The notes beneath the pieces were generated by a model. It saw nothing but the letters and a program-made list of their open reading frames with translations. It had not been told where the DNA came from and did no database searches. Source: Mesorhizobium helmanticense (GTDB taxonomy: Bacteria; Pseudomonadota; Alphaproteobacteria; Rhizobiales; Rhizobiaceae). From it: DNA of 64,000 nucleotides. The translations under genes were made by a program, and so were the position numbers. Below, in pieces: positions 1 through 8,884 of this stretch; the first letter of the stretch is position 1, and every line of letters starts with the position of its first letter. The stretch covers positions 1-64,000 of the forward strand of contig NZ_PZJX01000029.1 of NCBI RefSeq assembly GCF_003034915.1, written 5' to 3'.

Positions 1-284
1 AGTCTCTTTCCTTGGACGGCCTGGACCTTCAGTTCAGTCGAATGCGGGGCGATTAGCGACAACGGCCGGAAAACACAAGTGCCTTGTGGCGAAGCGCTCA
101 CCCGCCCGGTCCGAACCCATGATCCGATTTTCGGGGGATATGGCGCGGATATAGGAACGCCAGCCGGGAAATGAAATAGGCAGCACCCGACGCGTCGAAG
201 GCCGCATTGCCCCCTGCCCTTGCCGGAATCACAGCGCAAGCCTGGCCCATTGCCGCCGCGGCATCCGTCTGATTTGTTCGACCG

Positions 285-1172
285 ATGCAGTTCATTCCCA
301 GCTCCATTCGCGGCCCGCTGTTCATGATCGTCTCGACCGGGTCGTATCTGGTCAACGATACGATGATGAAGCTCGCCACCGTTGGCCTGCCGCCCTACGA
401 GGTGTTGTTCCTGCGCGGCATGGCGGCCACGCTGTGGGGCATGCCGCTGTTGTTCCTGCTCGGCTATAGCAGGCAGATCCCGCTGATCCTGGACAGGAAA
501 GTCTTGCACAGGAACGTCCTCGAACTGGGTGCGATCCTTTGCTATGTGGTGGCGCTCGCCAACATGCAGATCGCCGATTCGACCGCGCTTGGGCAGATCA
601 CGCCGCTGCTCATGCTGGTCGGCTCCTCGATCCTGTTCGGCGAGCGGATCGGCGGCATGCGCATGGCGCTGATCGGGCTCGGCTTCATCGGTGCGCTCAT
701 GGTGGCGCAACCGACGATGCAAGGCATCTCGGTCTATGCAGCGCTGGCGCTCGGCAATGCGGCGCTCGCCGCCGCGCGCGATCTCGCCGGGCGCAAGGTC
801 GCCGCGGAAGTGCCAGGCATGATCGTCGCCATTTCCGCCGTCGTGGTGGTGCTGGTCGGCGCGGGCATCGCGCATGTAGCGACCGAGCAATGGGCGGCGC
901 CCGCGGGCCATCATCTGCTGCTGATCGCCGGCGCCGGGCTGTTCCTGATCTTCGGCCATTTCTTCATCTTCATGGCCTATCGCGTCGGGCCCACGAGCGC
1001 GGTGGCGCCATTCTATTACAGCTTCACCGTCTGGGCGGTCATTTCAGGCCTCGTGGTGTTCGGTCAGTTCCCGAATGCACTGGCGGTCTGCGGCATCCTG
1101 CTGGTGGTGGCCAGCGGGCTGACCATCGTGTCGCTCGACGAGCGCAAGCGCCGGCTGGCCGTCGTCGCCTAG
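285..1172 (+). CDS. DMT-superfamily (EamA-type) membrane transporter
   Basis: The 295-residue product is almost entirely hydrophobic, with about ten predicted membrane helices arranged as two similar halves of roughly 140 residues, the layout of EamA/RhaT-type drug/metabolite transporters. A basic C-terminal tail (DERKRR) would be cytoplasmic. Family members export or import small metabolites such as amino acids or nucleobases; the substrate cannot be read from sequence. The ATG at 285 is the first in-frame start. A separate GFA-family gene follows 45 bases downstream and may be cotranscribed. The family call is solid, the role unknown. Confidence 0.85.
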   Translation: MQFIPSSIRGPLFMIVSTGSYLVNDTMMKLATVGLPPYEVLFLRGMAATLWGMPLLFLLGYSRQIPLILDRKVLHRNVLELGAILCYVVALANMQIADSTALGQITPLLMLVGSSILFGERIGGMRMALIGLGFIGALMVAQPTMQGISVYAALALGNAALAAARDLAGRKVAAEVPGMIVAISAVVVVLVGAGIAHVATEQWAAPAGHHLLLIAGAGLFLIFGHFFIFMAYRVGPTSAVAPFYYSFTVWAVISGLVVFGQFPNALAVCGILLVVASGLTIVSLDERKRRLAVVA

Positions 1173-1216
1173 CCTGTGCTCAGCCATGCGGTCGATTAGC
1201 TGAATGGAGAGGCCCG

Positions 1217-1645
1217 GTGACCAGCCAGAAGAATGCCAGCAATCGCGCGCTCACCGGAAAATGCCTGTGCGGCGCCGTTCACTACGCGGTGGCGGACGAG
1301 TTCATCTACGCCGCGAACTGCCATTGCTCGAACTGCCGGCGCACGACCGGCTCTGCCTTCAAGCCGTTTGCCGGTATCGAGCGGGAGAAGCTCAGCCTGA
1401 CCAAGGGCGAGGACAATCTGCTGATCTTCGGCGACGGAACCAACCATGATGTGCACTGCAAATCATGCGGTTCGCTGCTCTATTCGGTCGTCCGCGACGG
1501 CGTCTTTGTCCACGTCGCGATGGGGACCCTCGTCGACGAACCGGCCATCCGCCCGACGCAGCATATCTTTGTCGGCTCCAAGGCACAGTGGTTCACAATC
1601 ACCGACGACCTGCCCCAATATGAAGAACATGTGACGGATAGCTAA
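1217..1645 (+). CDS. GFA/CENP-V-fold zinc protein
   Basis: The 142-residue protein carries the zinc-binding cysteine pattern of the glutathione-dependent formaldehyde-activating (GFA) family: CLCGAVHY near the N-terminus, CHCSNCRR about 25 residues on, and CKSCGS in the second half. Members are small cytoplasmic zinc proteins; some bind or activate S-hydroxymethylglutathione, most are uncharacterised. I chose the GTG at 1217 because a GGAGAGG ribosome site lies just upstream and the protein then begins at the usual family boundary; the frame is open much further upstream, but that part is antisense-like translation over the transporter gene. Confidence 0.8.
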   Translation: MTSQKNASNRALTGKCLCGAVHYAVADEFIYAANCHCSNCRRTTGSAFKPFAGIEREKLSLTKGEDNLLIFGDGTNHDVHCKSCGSLLYSVVRDGVFVHVAMGTLVDEPAIRPTQHIFVGSKAQWFTITDDLPQYEEHVTDS

Positions 1646-1788
1646 ACGTAGCGGTCAAGGCCTTCGATAGAGTATCCGCCGAGCGCCAAGTGTTAGAAAC
1701 GCTCAACCAAATTATCGTTTCGTTTTCGCATTCTCCCTCAGAGAAATTATAGTGATCCCGTTCGCCAGATTTGTTGCGGGGATTTGCT

Positions 1789-2460
1789 GTGGCGCTGCCG
1801 CCGGACTGGATGCCCAACGTTGTGATGAAGCGGGTCGTCTGCCATTGGACGGCCGGCTCGCATTCGGCGGGCGAGACCGACAAGGACGCCTATCATATTC
1901 TGGTCGAGGGCAATGGCGGCCTCGTCAGGGGCCGGCCTTCCATTGCGCTCAATTCCGGCAGGGTAAAATCGGGATACGCGGCCCACACGCTCAACTGCAA
2001 CAGCGGCTCGATCGGCATCTCGCTCTGCTGCATGGCGGGAGCGGAGGAAAGGCCGTTCAATGCCGGCCGCTACCCGATGACGAAGACACAGTGGGATGCG
2101 CTGGCCGTCGTCGTCGCCGAACTCTGCAAATATTATCGCATCAAGGTCTCGCCCAGGACGGTACTCTCCCATGCCGAGATCGAAAGCACGCTGGGCATCA
2201 AGCAGCAGGGAAAATGGGATTTTGCCCGGCTGCCCTTCGACCCGTCGGTCGTCGGCCCGAGAGCCTGCGGCGACCGGTTGCGCAAGGACGTGATGGTGGC
2301 GATGGGCGCGATGCCCAATCTGTCGATCAGACCCGGGCGTGACACGGCCCTCGAAACAGCCATCAGGCGCCTGCTCGATGAATTGTGGCCAATCCTCGCC
2401 AAAGGGCTCGCCGCCGGCTTCAACACGCTGGTGCGGGAGATCTTGAAGCGGATGAGGTAG
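1789..2460 (+). CDS. N-acetylmuramoyl-L-alanine amidase-like (amidase_2/PGRP fold)
   Basis: The product (223 residues from the GTG at 1789, preceded by GGGGA) has the signatures of the amidase_2/PGRP fold: VVCHWTAG near residue 17 with the first zinc-ligand histidine, YHILVEGNGG, SIGISLCCMAG, and SHAEIE followed by GKWDF carrying the second histidine and the acidic ligand. Such enzymes cut the amide between muramic acid and L-alanine in peptidoglycan. There is no obvious signal peptide, which is typical of phage endolysins. The last 45 residues form an extra helical tail. Two TTG codons at 1771 and 1774 are alternative starts. Its position beside tRNA genes and a broken YidB-like frame hints at an old mobile-element remnant; that is inference. 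Confidence 0.75.
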   Translation: MALPPDWMPNVVMKRVVCHWTAGSHSAGETDKDAYHILVEGNGGLVRGRPSIALNSGRVKSGYAAHTLNCNSGSIGISLCCMAGAEERPFNAGRYPMTKTQWDALAVVVAELCKYYRIKVSPRTVLSHAEIESTLGIKQQGKWDFARLPFDPSVVGPRACGDRLRKDVMVAMGAMPNLSIRPGRDTALETAIRRLLDELWPILAKGLAAGFNTLVREILKRMR

Positions 2461-2648
2461 ACAACGCCAAGGATCTGGGCAATGCGCTGGGTCCACAGAT
2501 CATCCGCGAGATCGCGCAAAGGTCGGGGATGAGCGAGCAGGATGTGCTCAAGCAACTGTCCGCTGCCTTGCCTGGCATCGTCGACAAGCTGACGCCGAAC
2601 GGACAGGTGCCGCCGCAGCATCAGGTTGCATCCGCCTTCAACAGCTAG
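2385..2648 (+). pseudogene. C-terminal fragment of a YidB-like (DUF937) protein
   Basis: From about 2460 onward this frame reads like the C-terminal half of YidB/DUF937 proteins: LGNALGPQIIREIAQ, SGMSEQDVLKQLS, ALPGIVDKLTPNG, VP. Full family members have about 130 residues and an N-terminal glycine-rich part that is absent here. The open frame (GTG at 2385) overlaps the end of the amidase gene by 76 bases, and its first 25 residues look non-coding. It may be a decayed gene truncated when the amidase gene arrived, or a very short functional protein. Confidence 0.5.
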
Positions 2649-2676
2649 AGCACGCCTTGATTTTGTAATGGGAAAC

Positions 2677-2750
2677 TGGAGCGGGTAGCGGGAATCGAAC
2701 CCGCATATTCAGCTTGGAAGGCTGCTGCTCTACCACTGAGCTATACCCGC
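2677..2750 (-). tRNA. tRNA-Gly (anticodon TCC)
   Basis: On the minus strand the sequence starts GCGGGTATAGCTCAGTGG, has a CTTCCAA anticodon loop (TCC, reads GGA), the GGTTCGATTCC T-arm, and closes with TACCCGC followed by discriminator T and encoded CCA. The 7-bp acceptor stem GCGGGTA/TACCCGC is perfect. It lies 88 bases downstream of tRNA-Tyr on the same strand. In many alphaproteobacteria this pair precedes tuf; here it faces a YidB-like fragment instead. Confidence 0.96.
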
Positions 2751-2838
2751 GCCTTGTACTGAAGTACCGGATTCACCCGAAAAGCGCCATGCACTTTCGG
2801 TCCGATGCTTTCACGTTTCAGGGCTTCCGGGCCGGCAG

Positions 2839-2923
2839 TGGTGGAGAGGGTTGGATTCGAACCAACGTAAGCTAAGCTAACGGATTTACAGTCCGTCCCC
2901 TTTAACCACTCGGGCACCTCTCC
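2839..2923 (-). tRNA. tRNA-Tyr (anticodon GTA)
   Basis: The 85-nt minus-strand gene begins GGAGAGGTGCCCGAGTGG, has the CTGTAAA anticodon loop (GTA), a long variable arm as expected for a class II tRNA, a GGTTCGAATCC T-arm, and ends in CCTCTCC, discriminator A and encoded CCA. It probably forms one transcript with tRNA-Gly. It is divergent from rlmB. Confidence 0.96.
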
Positions 2924-3121
2924 AGTCTGCCGCCGGAGCCATGCAACGAGGCATTCGAGCCAATTCGGACCCGAGTTGTGTCTTCTCCGAAACCAGCGAA
3001 GCGCCTTATGGCGGCAAGCCCATTGGGTGTCAACCGCGCAGCCAGGGTTTTTCGATGTTGTTCGCCGGCTGCGGCGACAGGGCATATCCTTGGCCGGAGG
3101 AGACGGCTATAGAAGCCGGCC

Positions 3122-3964
3122 ATGAGCAACAATTCCAACACCCCGAAAGACACTCACTACGCCAAGCTGCGCCGCGCCTTTCGCGACGAGAAAAGCGGCG
3201 GCACGCCGGCATTCAAGCCTCGCCAGCCTGTACCGCCGGGCGAAAACGCCGCCGACGGGCTGGTGCGGCTCTACGGCCTGCATACCGTGCGGGCGGCGCT
3301 CGACAATCCGCGCCGCAAGATCAGTAAAATGCTGGTGACGCGCAACGCGGCCGAGCGGCTGGCGCTCGCCGACCTCGCCGCCTTGCCCTTCAAGGCTGAG
3401 CTGGTCGAACCCAGGGAGATCGACAGGATCACCGGTTCGGACGCCGTGCATCAGGGCGTGCTGGTCGAGGCCGAGCCGCTGAAGCCGAAACGCCTCGATG
3501 CGCTCGGCGACACAAAACTGGTGCTGGTGCTCGACCAGGTCACCGACCCGCACAATGTCGGCGCCATTCTGCGCTCGGCGGTCGCCTTCGGCGCCGGCGC
3601 GCTGATCACCACGGCCCGCCACAGCCCGCAGGAATCCGGCGTGCTGGCGAAATCCGCCTCCGGCGCGCTTGAGCATATCGACCAGATCGAGGTGAAGAAC
3701 CTCGCCGATGCGCTCGGCCAGCTTCACGAGGCCGGATTCCAGACCGTCGGTCTCGATTCGGACGGGCCGGCGGAGCTTGAAAAGAGCTTTTCCGGCGACA
3801 GAATAGCGCTGGTGCTCGGCGCCGAAGGCAAGGGCCTGCGCCAGAAGACGCGCGAGACGGTGACGACGCTGGCCCGGCTCGACATGCCCGGAGCCATCCG
3901 CTCGCTCAACGTGTCGAACGCGGCGGCGGTGAGCCTCTATGCGGCAAGGAAATTCTTGGGTTAG
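3122..3964 (+). CDS. rlmB: 23S rRNA (guanosine-2'-O-)methyltransferase RlmB, TrmH/SpoU family
   Basis: This 280-residue SPOUT-class enzyme is expected to 2'-O-methylate G2251 in the 23S rRNA peptidyl-transferase loop using S-adenosylmethionine. After a basic N-terminal tail of about 45 residues come the substrate-binding SpoU_sub domain (LVRLYGLHTVRAAL) and the catalytic knot domain with motif 1 DQVTDPHNVGAILRSA, motif 2 LVLGAEGKGLR and motif 3 IRSLNVSNAAAVSLYAAR. All three are intact. It stands alone and diverges from the tRNA pair. Its stop codon directly abuts a palindromic repeat. RlmB is the best call; another TrmH paralogue is possible. Confidence 0.88.
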   Translation: MSNNSNTPKDTHYAKLRRAFRDEKSGGTPAFKPRQPVPPGENAADGLVRLYGLHTVRAALDNPRRKISKMLVTRNAAERLALADLAALPFKAELVEPREIDRITGSDAVHQGVLVEAEPLKPKRLDALGDTKLVLVLDQVTDPHNVGAILRSAVAFGAGALITTARHSPQESGVLAKSASGALEHIDQIEVKNLADALGQLHEAGFQTVGLDSDGPAELEKSFSGDRIALVLGAEGKGLRQKTRETVTTLARLDMPGAIRSLNVSNAAAVSLYAARKFLG

Positions 3965-4030
3965 GGGAGTAGGGCAGTAAGGGAGTAGGGACAAGTCGCT
4001 GTGAATAGGCCTGCCCTACTGCCCTACTTC
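3965..4030. repeat. Short palindromic repeat between rlmB and glxR
   Basis: The left arm (3965-3991) is built from AGTAGGGCAGTA-type units, and the right arm (4011-4030) is its near-complement CTGCCCTACTGCCCTACTTC. The convergent genes on each side end in it: the rlmB stop touches its left edge and the glxR stop (4016-4018) lies inside the right arm. It could act as a two-way transcript end, though there is no clear U-tract. A related element is at 10651-10722. Confidence 0.6.
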
Positions 4031-4903
4031 ATGCCCCGCCATCCGCTCCAGCGCTCTCACCAGGGCCGAATGATCCTCCTTGGCGCCGCCATTGGCGGCA
4101 CAGGAGTTGAACAGCTGCTGCGTCGTCGAGGTGTTGGGTAGCGCTACGCCAAGCGCCTTTGCCCCTTCCAGGGCGAGATTGAGATCCTTCTGGTGCAGTT
4201 CGATGCGGAAGCCCGGCGCGAAGGTGCGCTTGACCATGCGCTCGCCATGCACTTCGAGGATGCGCGAGGCTGCCAGCCCGCCCATCAGCGCCTGCCTGAC
4301 CTTGGCCGGGTCGGCGCCGGCTTTTGACGCAAAAACAAGCGCTTCGGCGACGGCTTCAATGGTCAGCGCGACGACGATCTGGTTGGCGACCTTGGTGGTC
4401 TGGCCGACGCCGTTCGGTCCGACCAGGGTGATGTTCTTGCCCATCTTCTCGAAGACGGGCCTGGCGCGTTCGAAGGCCTTTTCCTCGCCACCGACCATGA
4501 TGGTCAACGACGCCGCCTTGGCGCCAACCTCGCCGCCCGAGACCGGCGCATCGAGATAGTCGCAGCCAAGATCGTTGATCTTGCTGGCGAATTCCTTGGT
4601 CGCGATCGGCGAGATCGAACTCATGTCGATGACCAGCCTGCCCTTGGTCAGACCGGACGCGACGCCCTTGTCGCCAAACAGCACGTCGGCCACCTGCGGC
4701 GTGTCAGGCACCATGGTGATGACGATGTCGGCGGCTTTGGCCACGGCATCGTGGCCGGTGACGGTCTTCAGGCCCTTGGCGACGAGATCGGCCGGCGGCT
4801 TCGAGCGGTGGTCGCTGGCCACGACTGTGTAGCCGGCATCGAGCAGATGCCCCGCCATCGGCGCGCCCATGATGCCGAGGCCGATGAAGCCGATGGTTTC
4901 CAT
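4016..4903 (-). CDS. glxR: 2-hydroxy-3-oxopropionate (tartronate semialdehyde) reductase
   Basis: The 295-residue protein belongs to the 3-hydroxyisobutyrate dehydrogenase family: N-terminal NAD(P)-binding Rossmann fold GFIGLGIMGAPMAGHLL, the substrate-binding loop DAPVSGGEVGAKAASL, and the catalytic lysine in GVGQTTKVANQ. Together with the upstream hyi and gcl genes on the same strand it completes the glycerate pathway, reducing tartronate semialdehyde to glycerate. It is the last gene of the unit, separated from hyi by a 175-bp palindromic repeat. Without the context it could be a 3-hydroxyisobutyrate dehydrogenase; the operon makes GlxR much more likely. Confidence 0.9.
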   Translation of the reverse strand: METIGFIGLGIMGAPMAGHLLDAGYTVVASDHRSKPPADLVAKGLKTVTGHDAVAKAADIVITMVPDTPQVADVLFGDKGVASGLTKGRLVIDMSSISPIATKEFASKINDLGCDYLDAPVSGGEVGAKAASLTIMVGGEEKAFERARPVFEKMGKNITLVGPNGVGQTTKVANQIVVALTIEAVAEALVFASKAGADPAKVRQALMGGLAASRILEVHGERMVKRTFAPGFRIELHQKDLNLALEGAKALGVALPNTSTTQQLFNSCAANGGAKEDHSALVRALERMAGHEVGQ

Positions 4904-4932
4904 GTTGTTCTCCGTCTTTTGTAAGGGCCGCG

Positions 4933-5107
4933 TTCCTTCGCGCCCCCCTCTGGCCTGCCGGCCATCTCCCCCACGGGTGGGGAGATCGGCAGTTTCGGCG
5001 CCGGCTTTTAACTTTCCCGACCTCTAGAATTGGCGAAAGCGGCTGCGACATCCAATCTCCCCCCTCGTGGGGGAGATGGCCGGCAGGCCAGAGGAGGCGC
5101 GAAGGAA
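4933..5107. repeat. Palindromic intergenic element between hyi and glxR
   Basis: Two arms of about 40 bases (4933-4973 and 5068-5107) are near-perfect reverse complements containing CTCTGGCCTGCCGGCCATCT. Each arm also has a local CTCCCCCAC/GTGGGGGAG palindrome at its inner end. Between them lie about 95 bases of unique sequence. This is the form of the palindromic elements dispersed in rhizobial genomes. It lies inside the gcl-hyi-glxR unit, so it would be transcribed and fold into a long stem. Confidence 0.75.
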
Positions 5108-5134
5108 CTCGAACTCAGTCGTTTAAGCCGGCAC

Positions 5135-5932
5135 TTAAGCCGCAGCACTCCCCTGCCCGGCCAATTCCTTGAACCAGCCCAGCCCCGCTTCCGTCCCGGC
5201 CCTGGGCTTGTATTCGGCCCCCACCCAGCCGGAATAGCCAATGCGATCGATGTGCTCGTACAGGAAAGGAAAATTGATCTCGCCCGTCCCCGGCTCGTGA
5301 CGGCCGGGATTGTCCGCAAGCTGGATATGGGCGATGCGGTCGAGATTGGCTTCGATGGTACGGGCGAGATCCCCCTCCATGATCTGCATGTGATAGATGT
5401 CGTATTGCAGGAACAGGTTCTTCGAGCCGATGCGGTCGATCAGCGCCAGCGCCTGGTCCGAATAGTTGAGAAAAAAGCCCGGAATGTCGCGCGTGTTGAT
5501 CGGCTCGATCAACAGGCGAATGCCGGCCTGCTCCAGCTTCTCAGCCGCGAAGGCGAGGTTGTCGGCAAAGACGTTTTCCAGCACCACACGATCGGCGCCC
5601 TGTGGCGCGATGCCGGCAAGGCAGTTGACCTGCTCGCAGCCGAGCGCATGGGCATAGGTGATCGCCTTGGCGATACCTTGCCGGAATTCCGGCACACGAT
5701 CCGGCAGCACGGCGATGCCGCGCTCGCCTTTTGCCCAGTCGCCGGCCGGCAGGTTGAACAGCACTTGGCTGAGGCCGTTCTTCTTCAGCCTGGCGGCCAC
5801 GATCTCGGGCGCATGGTCATAGGGGCCGACATATTCGACCCCCTTGAAGCCGGCGCGGGCGGCCGCGTCGAAGCGGTCGAGGAATTCATGCTCGCCAAAG
5901 AGCATCGATAAATTGGCTGAAAAACGCGGCAT
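5135..5932 (-). CDS. hyi: Hydroxypyruvate isomerase
   Basis: This 265-residue TIM-barrel protein matches the xylose-isomerase-like fold of hydroxypyruvate isomerases: the N-terminus MPRFSANLSMLFGEHEFLDRF, the metal-site segment LLIEPINTRDIPGFFL with its glutamate, QYDIYHMQIMEGD and the late VGAEYKPR. It interconverts hydroxypyruvate and tartronate semialdehyde. The gene starts 26 bases after the gcl stop, so it is probably cotranscribed, and the gcl-hyi-glxR order is that of E. coli. Confidence 0.92.
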   Translation of the reverse strand: MPRFSANLSMLFGEHEFLDRFDAAARAGFKGVEYVGPYDHAPEIVAARLKKNGLSQVLFNLPAGDWAKGERGIAVLPDRVPEFRQGIAKAITYAHALGCEQVNCLAGIAPQGADRVVLENVFADNLAFAAEKLEQAGIRLLIEPINTRDIPGFFLNYSDQALALIDRIGSKNLFLQYDIYHMQIMEGDLARTIEANLDRIAHIQLADNPGRHEPGTGEINFPFLYEHIDRIGYSGWVGAEYKPRAGTEAGLGWFKELAGQGSAAA

Positions 5933-5958
5933 TCTTTTTCTCCTTTTCTCCGCAGATC

Positions 5959-7740
5959 TTAGTCCAACATCACAATCGCGGTTGGAGCATCCTCATGGCT
6001 TTCGGCAAGCTCCTCGAATTCGGTAATCTTGTCGATTTCGGTGCCCATCGAAATGTTGGTGACGCGTTCAAGGATGAATTCCAGCACGACCGGAACCTGA
6101 TGTTCCTTCATCAGCCGCTGCGCCTGCTTGAAGGCGGAAGCGAACTCTTCCGGTTTGCGCACTCGGACCGCCTTGCAGCCCATCGCCTCGGCAACGGCTA
6201 CATGGTCGACGCCATAGCCGGCCTCGGGATCGTCCTTCCGGTTGATATTCTCGAAGGCGAGGCTGACCTCGAAATCCATGGAAAAGCCGCGCTGCGCCTG
6301 GCGGATCAGGCCGAGATAGGCGTTGTTCACGACGACGTGGATGTAGGGCAATTTGTGTTGCGCGCCGACGGCCAGTTCCTCGATCATGAACTGGAAATCA
6401 TAGTCGCCGGACAGCGCCACGATGGTACGGTCGGGATCGGCGGCGCGCACGCCGAGCGCTGCCGGCAGTGTCCAGCCGAGCGGGCCGGCCTGGCCGCAAT
6501 TGATCCAGTTGCGCGGCTTGTAGACATGCAGGAACTGCGCCCCGGCGATCTGCGACAGGCCGATCGTGGTGACATAGGTGGTGTCGCGGCCGAACGCCTT
6601 GTTCATCTCCTCATAGACGCGCTGCGGCTTCAGCGGCACCTGGTCGAAATGCGTCTTGCGCTTCATCGTCTTCTTGCGCTGTTGGCATTCCCTGGCCCAG
6701 CCCGACCAGTCGCGCAGCCTGCCGGCCGTCTTCCATTCGGTGGCGACGTCGAGCAACATCTTCAGTGCCGCGCCCGCATCCGAGACGACGCCGAGATCCG
6801 GCGCGAAGACGCGGCCGATCTGCGTGGGTTCGATATCGACATGGATGAATTTTTTCCCCTTGGTGTAGACGTCGACCGAACCGGTGTGGCGGTTGGCCCA
6901 GCGGTTGCCGATGCCGAAGACGAAGTCTGCTTCGAGCATCGTCGCATTGCCGTAGCGATGCGAGGTCTGCAGCCCGCACATGCCAGCCATCAGCCGGTGG
7001 TCGTCGGGGATCGCGCCCCAGCCCATCAGCGTCGGGATGACAGGCACGCCGGTAATCTCGGCGAATTCGATCAGGAGATCGGACGCGTCGGCATTGATGA
7101 TGCCGCCGCCGGCGACGATCAGCGGCTTTTCAGCTGCATTGAGCATCGTCAGCGCCTTCTCGGCCTGGGCGCGCGTCATCGCCGGCTTGAATGGCGCCAG
7201 CGGCTCATAGGCGTCGATGTCGAACTCGATCTCGGCCAGTTGCACGTCGACCGGCAGGTCGATCAGCACCGGGCCCGGACGCGACGAGCGCATCAGGTGA
7301 AACGCCTTCTGCAGCGCCATCGGCACCAGATAGGGCTCCATGACGGTAACAGCCCATTTCGCCACGGGTGCCGCGATCGCGGCGATATCGACGGCCTGGA
7401 AATCCTCCTTGTTCAACCGCGCCCGCGGCGCCTGGCCGGTGATGCACAGGATGGGGATCGAATCCGCCGCCGCCGAATAGAGCCCGGTGATCATGTCGGT
7501 GCCGGCCGGGCCGGAGGTGCCGATGCACAGACCGATATTGCCCGCCTTGGCCCGCGTATAGCCTTCGGCCATATGCGAAGCGGCCTCGACATGGCGCGCC
7601 AGGATGTGGCGGATCGAGCCCCTCGCCTTCAGCGCCGAATAAAGCGGGTTGATCGCCGCGCCCGGCACACCAAAGGCTGAGGTGATGCCTTCCTTTTCGA
7701 GAACGAGAACCGCAGCGTCGACAGCGCGCATCCTGGCCAT
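5959..7740 (-). CDS. gcl: Glyoxylate carboligase (tartronate-semialdehyde synthase)
   Basis: This thiamine-diphosphate enzyme condenses two glyoxylate molecules to tartronate semialdehyde and CO2. From the ATG at 7740 (GGAGG 6 bases upstream) it is 593 residues, the usual size. It begins [18 protein letters not shown] and has the N-terminal TPP domain ([14 protein letters not shown], with valine at the position where related enzymes have the catalytic glutamate, as is known for Gcl), a central FAD/ADP-binding-like domain, and the C-terminal TPP domain with [13 protein letters not shown] and NNAYLGLIR. An in-frame GTG five codons upstream is less likely. First gene of the glycerate-pathway unit. 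Confidence 0.95.
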   Translation of the reverse strand: MARMRAVDAAVLVLEKEGITSAFGVPGAAINPLYSALKARGSIRHILARHVEAASHMAEGYTRAKAGNIGLCIGTSGPAGTDMITGLYSAAADSIPILCITGQAPRARLNKEDFQAVDIAAIAAPVAKWAVTVMEPYLVPMALQKAFHLMRSSRPGPVLIDLPVDVQLAEIEFDIDAYEPLAPFKPAMTRAQAEKALTMLNAAEKPLIVAGGGIINADASDLLIEFAEITGVPVIPTLMGWGAIPDDHRLMAGMCGLQTSHRYGNATMLEADFVFGIGNRWANRHTGSVDVYTKGKKFIHVDIEPTQIGRVFAPDLGVVSDAGAALKMLLDVATEWKTAGRLRDWSGWARECQQRKKTMKRKTHFDQVPLKPQRVYEEMNKAFGRDTTYVTTIGLSQIAGAQFLHVYKPRNWINCGQAGPLGWTLPAALGVRAADPDRTIVALSGDYDFQFMIEELAVGAQHKLPYIHVVVNNAYLGLIRQAQRGFSMDFEVSLAFENINRKDDPEAGYGVDHVAVAEAMGCKAVRVRKPEEFASAFKQAQRLMKEHQVPVVLEFILERVTNISMGTEIDKITEFEELAESHEDAPTAIVMLD

Positions 7741-7820
7741 AGCAAGCCTCCGCAAATGTGTTGATGGCCAAGGATGACAGCGTTCCCGCTATTTTTCAAT
7801 TTTTTCAGAATATTTTTTCA

Positions 7821-7876
7821 TTTCTAAGAAAATGACGGTATCCGCTGATTTTGTTGTGCTTTCCGTTTTCCAGAAA
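7821..7876. promoter_or_regulatory. Candidate IclR-type operator sites between gcl and its regulator
   Basis: The AT-rich 204-base divergent region holds TTTCTAAGAAA at 7821-7831 (5-bp arms around one base) and a similar TTTCCAGAAA at 7867-7876. IclR/AllR-type regulators bind short AT-rich palindromes of this kind, but neither matches a defined consensus that I can assert. This is a location guess supported by symmetry and position only. Confidence 0.3.
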
Positions 7877-7944
7877 TCGACCTCCCCTGACCGGTGAAAA
7901 ACTTTTCCATTGCGTGTTTGGCGAGATTTGGCGACACTGGCGCC

Positions 7945-8829
7945 ATGGAAACGAGCGAAAAACGTCAGCGTGGCCGGCCCCGCTCCTTCAATGGCCCCGC
8001 CGAGGCCACCTCGGTGCAGTCGCTCGACCGGGCGCTGCGCATCCTTGCCATCGTCGCCGAAGGCAGCGGCCTGTCGCTGAGCGAGATCGCCGCCAGTTCC
8101 GGCCTGGCCGCCTCCACCGCCTACCGCATGCTGACGACGCTGGAGAACCACGGCATGGTCGAGTTCGACGGCACCGACCAGCTCTGGTCGATCGGCGTCG
8201 AGACCTATCGCATGGGCGCGGCGTTCCTGCGCCGCCGCAAGCTGGTCGATCGCGCCCGCATCGTCATGCAGGAATTGATGGAAAAGACCGGCGAAACCGC
8301 CAATCTCGGCGTCGCCGAGGACGATTGCGTCGTCTTCGTCAGCCAGGTCGAGACGCATCAGGCGATCCGCGCCTTCTTCCGGCCGGGCACGCGCAGTTCC
8401 TTCCATGCGTCGGGCATCGGCAAGGCGGTGCTGGCGCATCTGGATCCCGACCGTGTCGCCACCATCCTGCGCAAGGCCGGGCTGGAGCGCTTCACCGAAA
8501 ACACGCTTTCCGACATCTCCGCACTGGCGCACGACCTTGTGAGGATCAAGCTGCGCGGCTGGTCGGTCGACGATGAGGAACGGCATCCGGGCATGCGCTG
8601 TGTTGCGGCGGCCATCTTCAACGAGTTCGGCGAGCCTATCGGCGGCGTTTCGGTCTCGGGGCCGACGGTGCGGGTGACGCCGGAGCGGCTGGCCGAGATC
8701 GGCCCGCTGGTGCGCGAAGCCGCAACGGAAATAACCAGGATGATTGGCGGCCTGCCGCCCCCTTCTTCACCAAGCCGCGCCGCCGAACGGGCTTCACTCT
8801 TCGAGATTGGCGCTGCGCGCTCACCTTGA
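7945..8829 (+). CDS. IclR-family transcriptional regulator of the gcl operon
   Basis: From the ATG at 7945 the protein is 294 residues. An N-terminal winged helix-turn-helix (SVQSLDRALRILAIVAE, LSLSEIAASSGLAASTAYRMLTTLE) is followed by the IclR effector domain, with LGVAEDDCVVFVSQVE, FHASGIGKAVLA and GMRCVAAAIFNEFGEPIGGVSVSGP. It is transcribed away from gcl, and IclR relatives (AllR, GclR) control glyoxylate genes elsewhere, so it very likely regulates the neighbouring operon, with glyoxylate or allantoin-pathway metabolites as candidate effectors. A GTG at 7894 would add 17 residues of no family resemblance. Confidence 0.88.
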   Translation: METSEKRQRGRPRSFNGPAEATSVQSLDRALRILAIVAEGSGLSLSEIAASSGLAASTAYRMLTTLENHGMVEFDGTDQLWSIGVETYRMGAAFLRRRKLVDRARIVMQELMEKTGETANLGVAEDDCVVFVSQVETHQAIRAFFRPGTRSSFHASGIGKAVLAHLDPDRVATILRKAGLERFTENTLSDISALAHDLVRIKLRGWSVDDEERHPGMRCVAAAIFNEFGEPIGGVSVSGPTVRVTPERLAEIGPLVREAATEITRMIGGLPPPSSPSRAAERASLFEIGAARSP

Positions 8830-8884
8830 CAGCCGCGCGGCTACGGCCAAGGTTGCGTCCATCTTCCGCCAGCCGAAAAGACGC

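Noticed and set aside
108..140. CATGATCCGATTTTCGGGGG as a copy of the CGAAAATCG repeat
   Set aside because: Only about 20 bases match one arm, without a second arm; it could be chance, so it is not listed.
5995..7680. A 561-codon plus-strand open frame opposite gcl
   Set aside because: Antisense shadow with no motif; the minus-strand Gcl is complete and in an operon.
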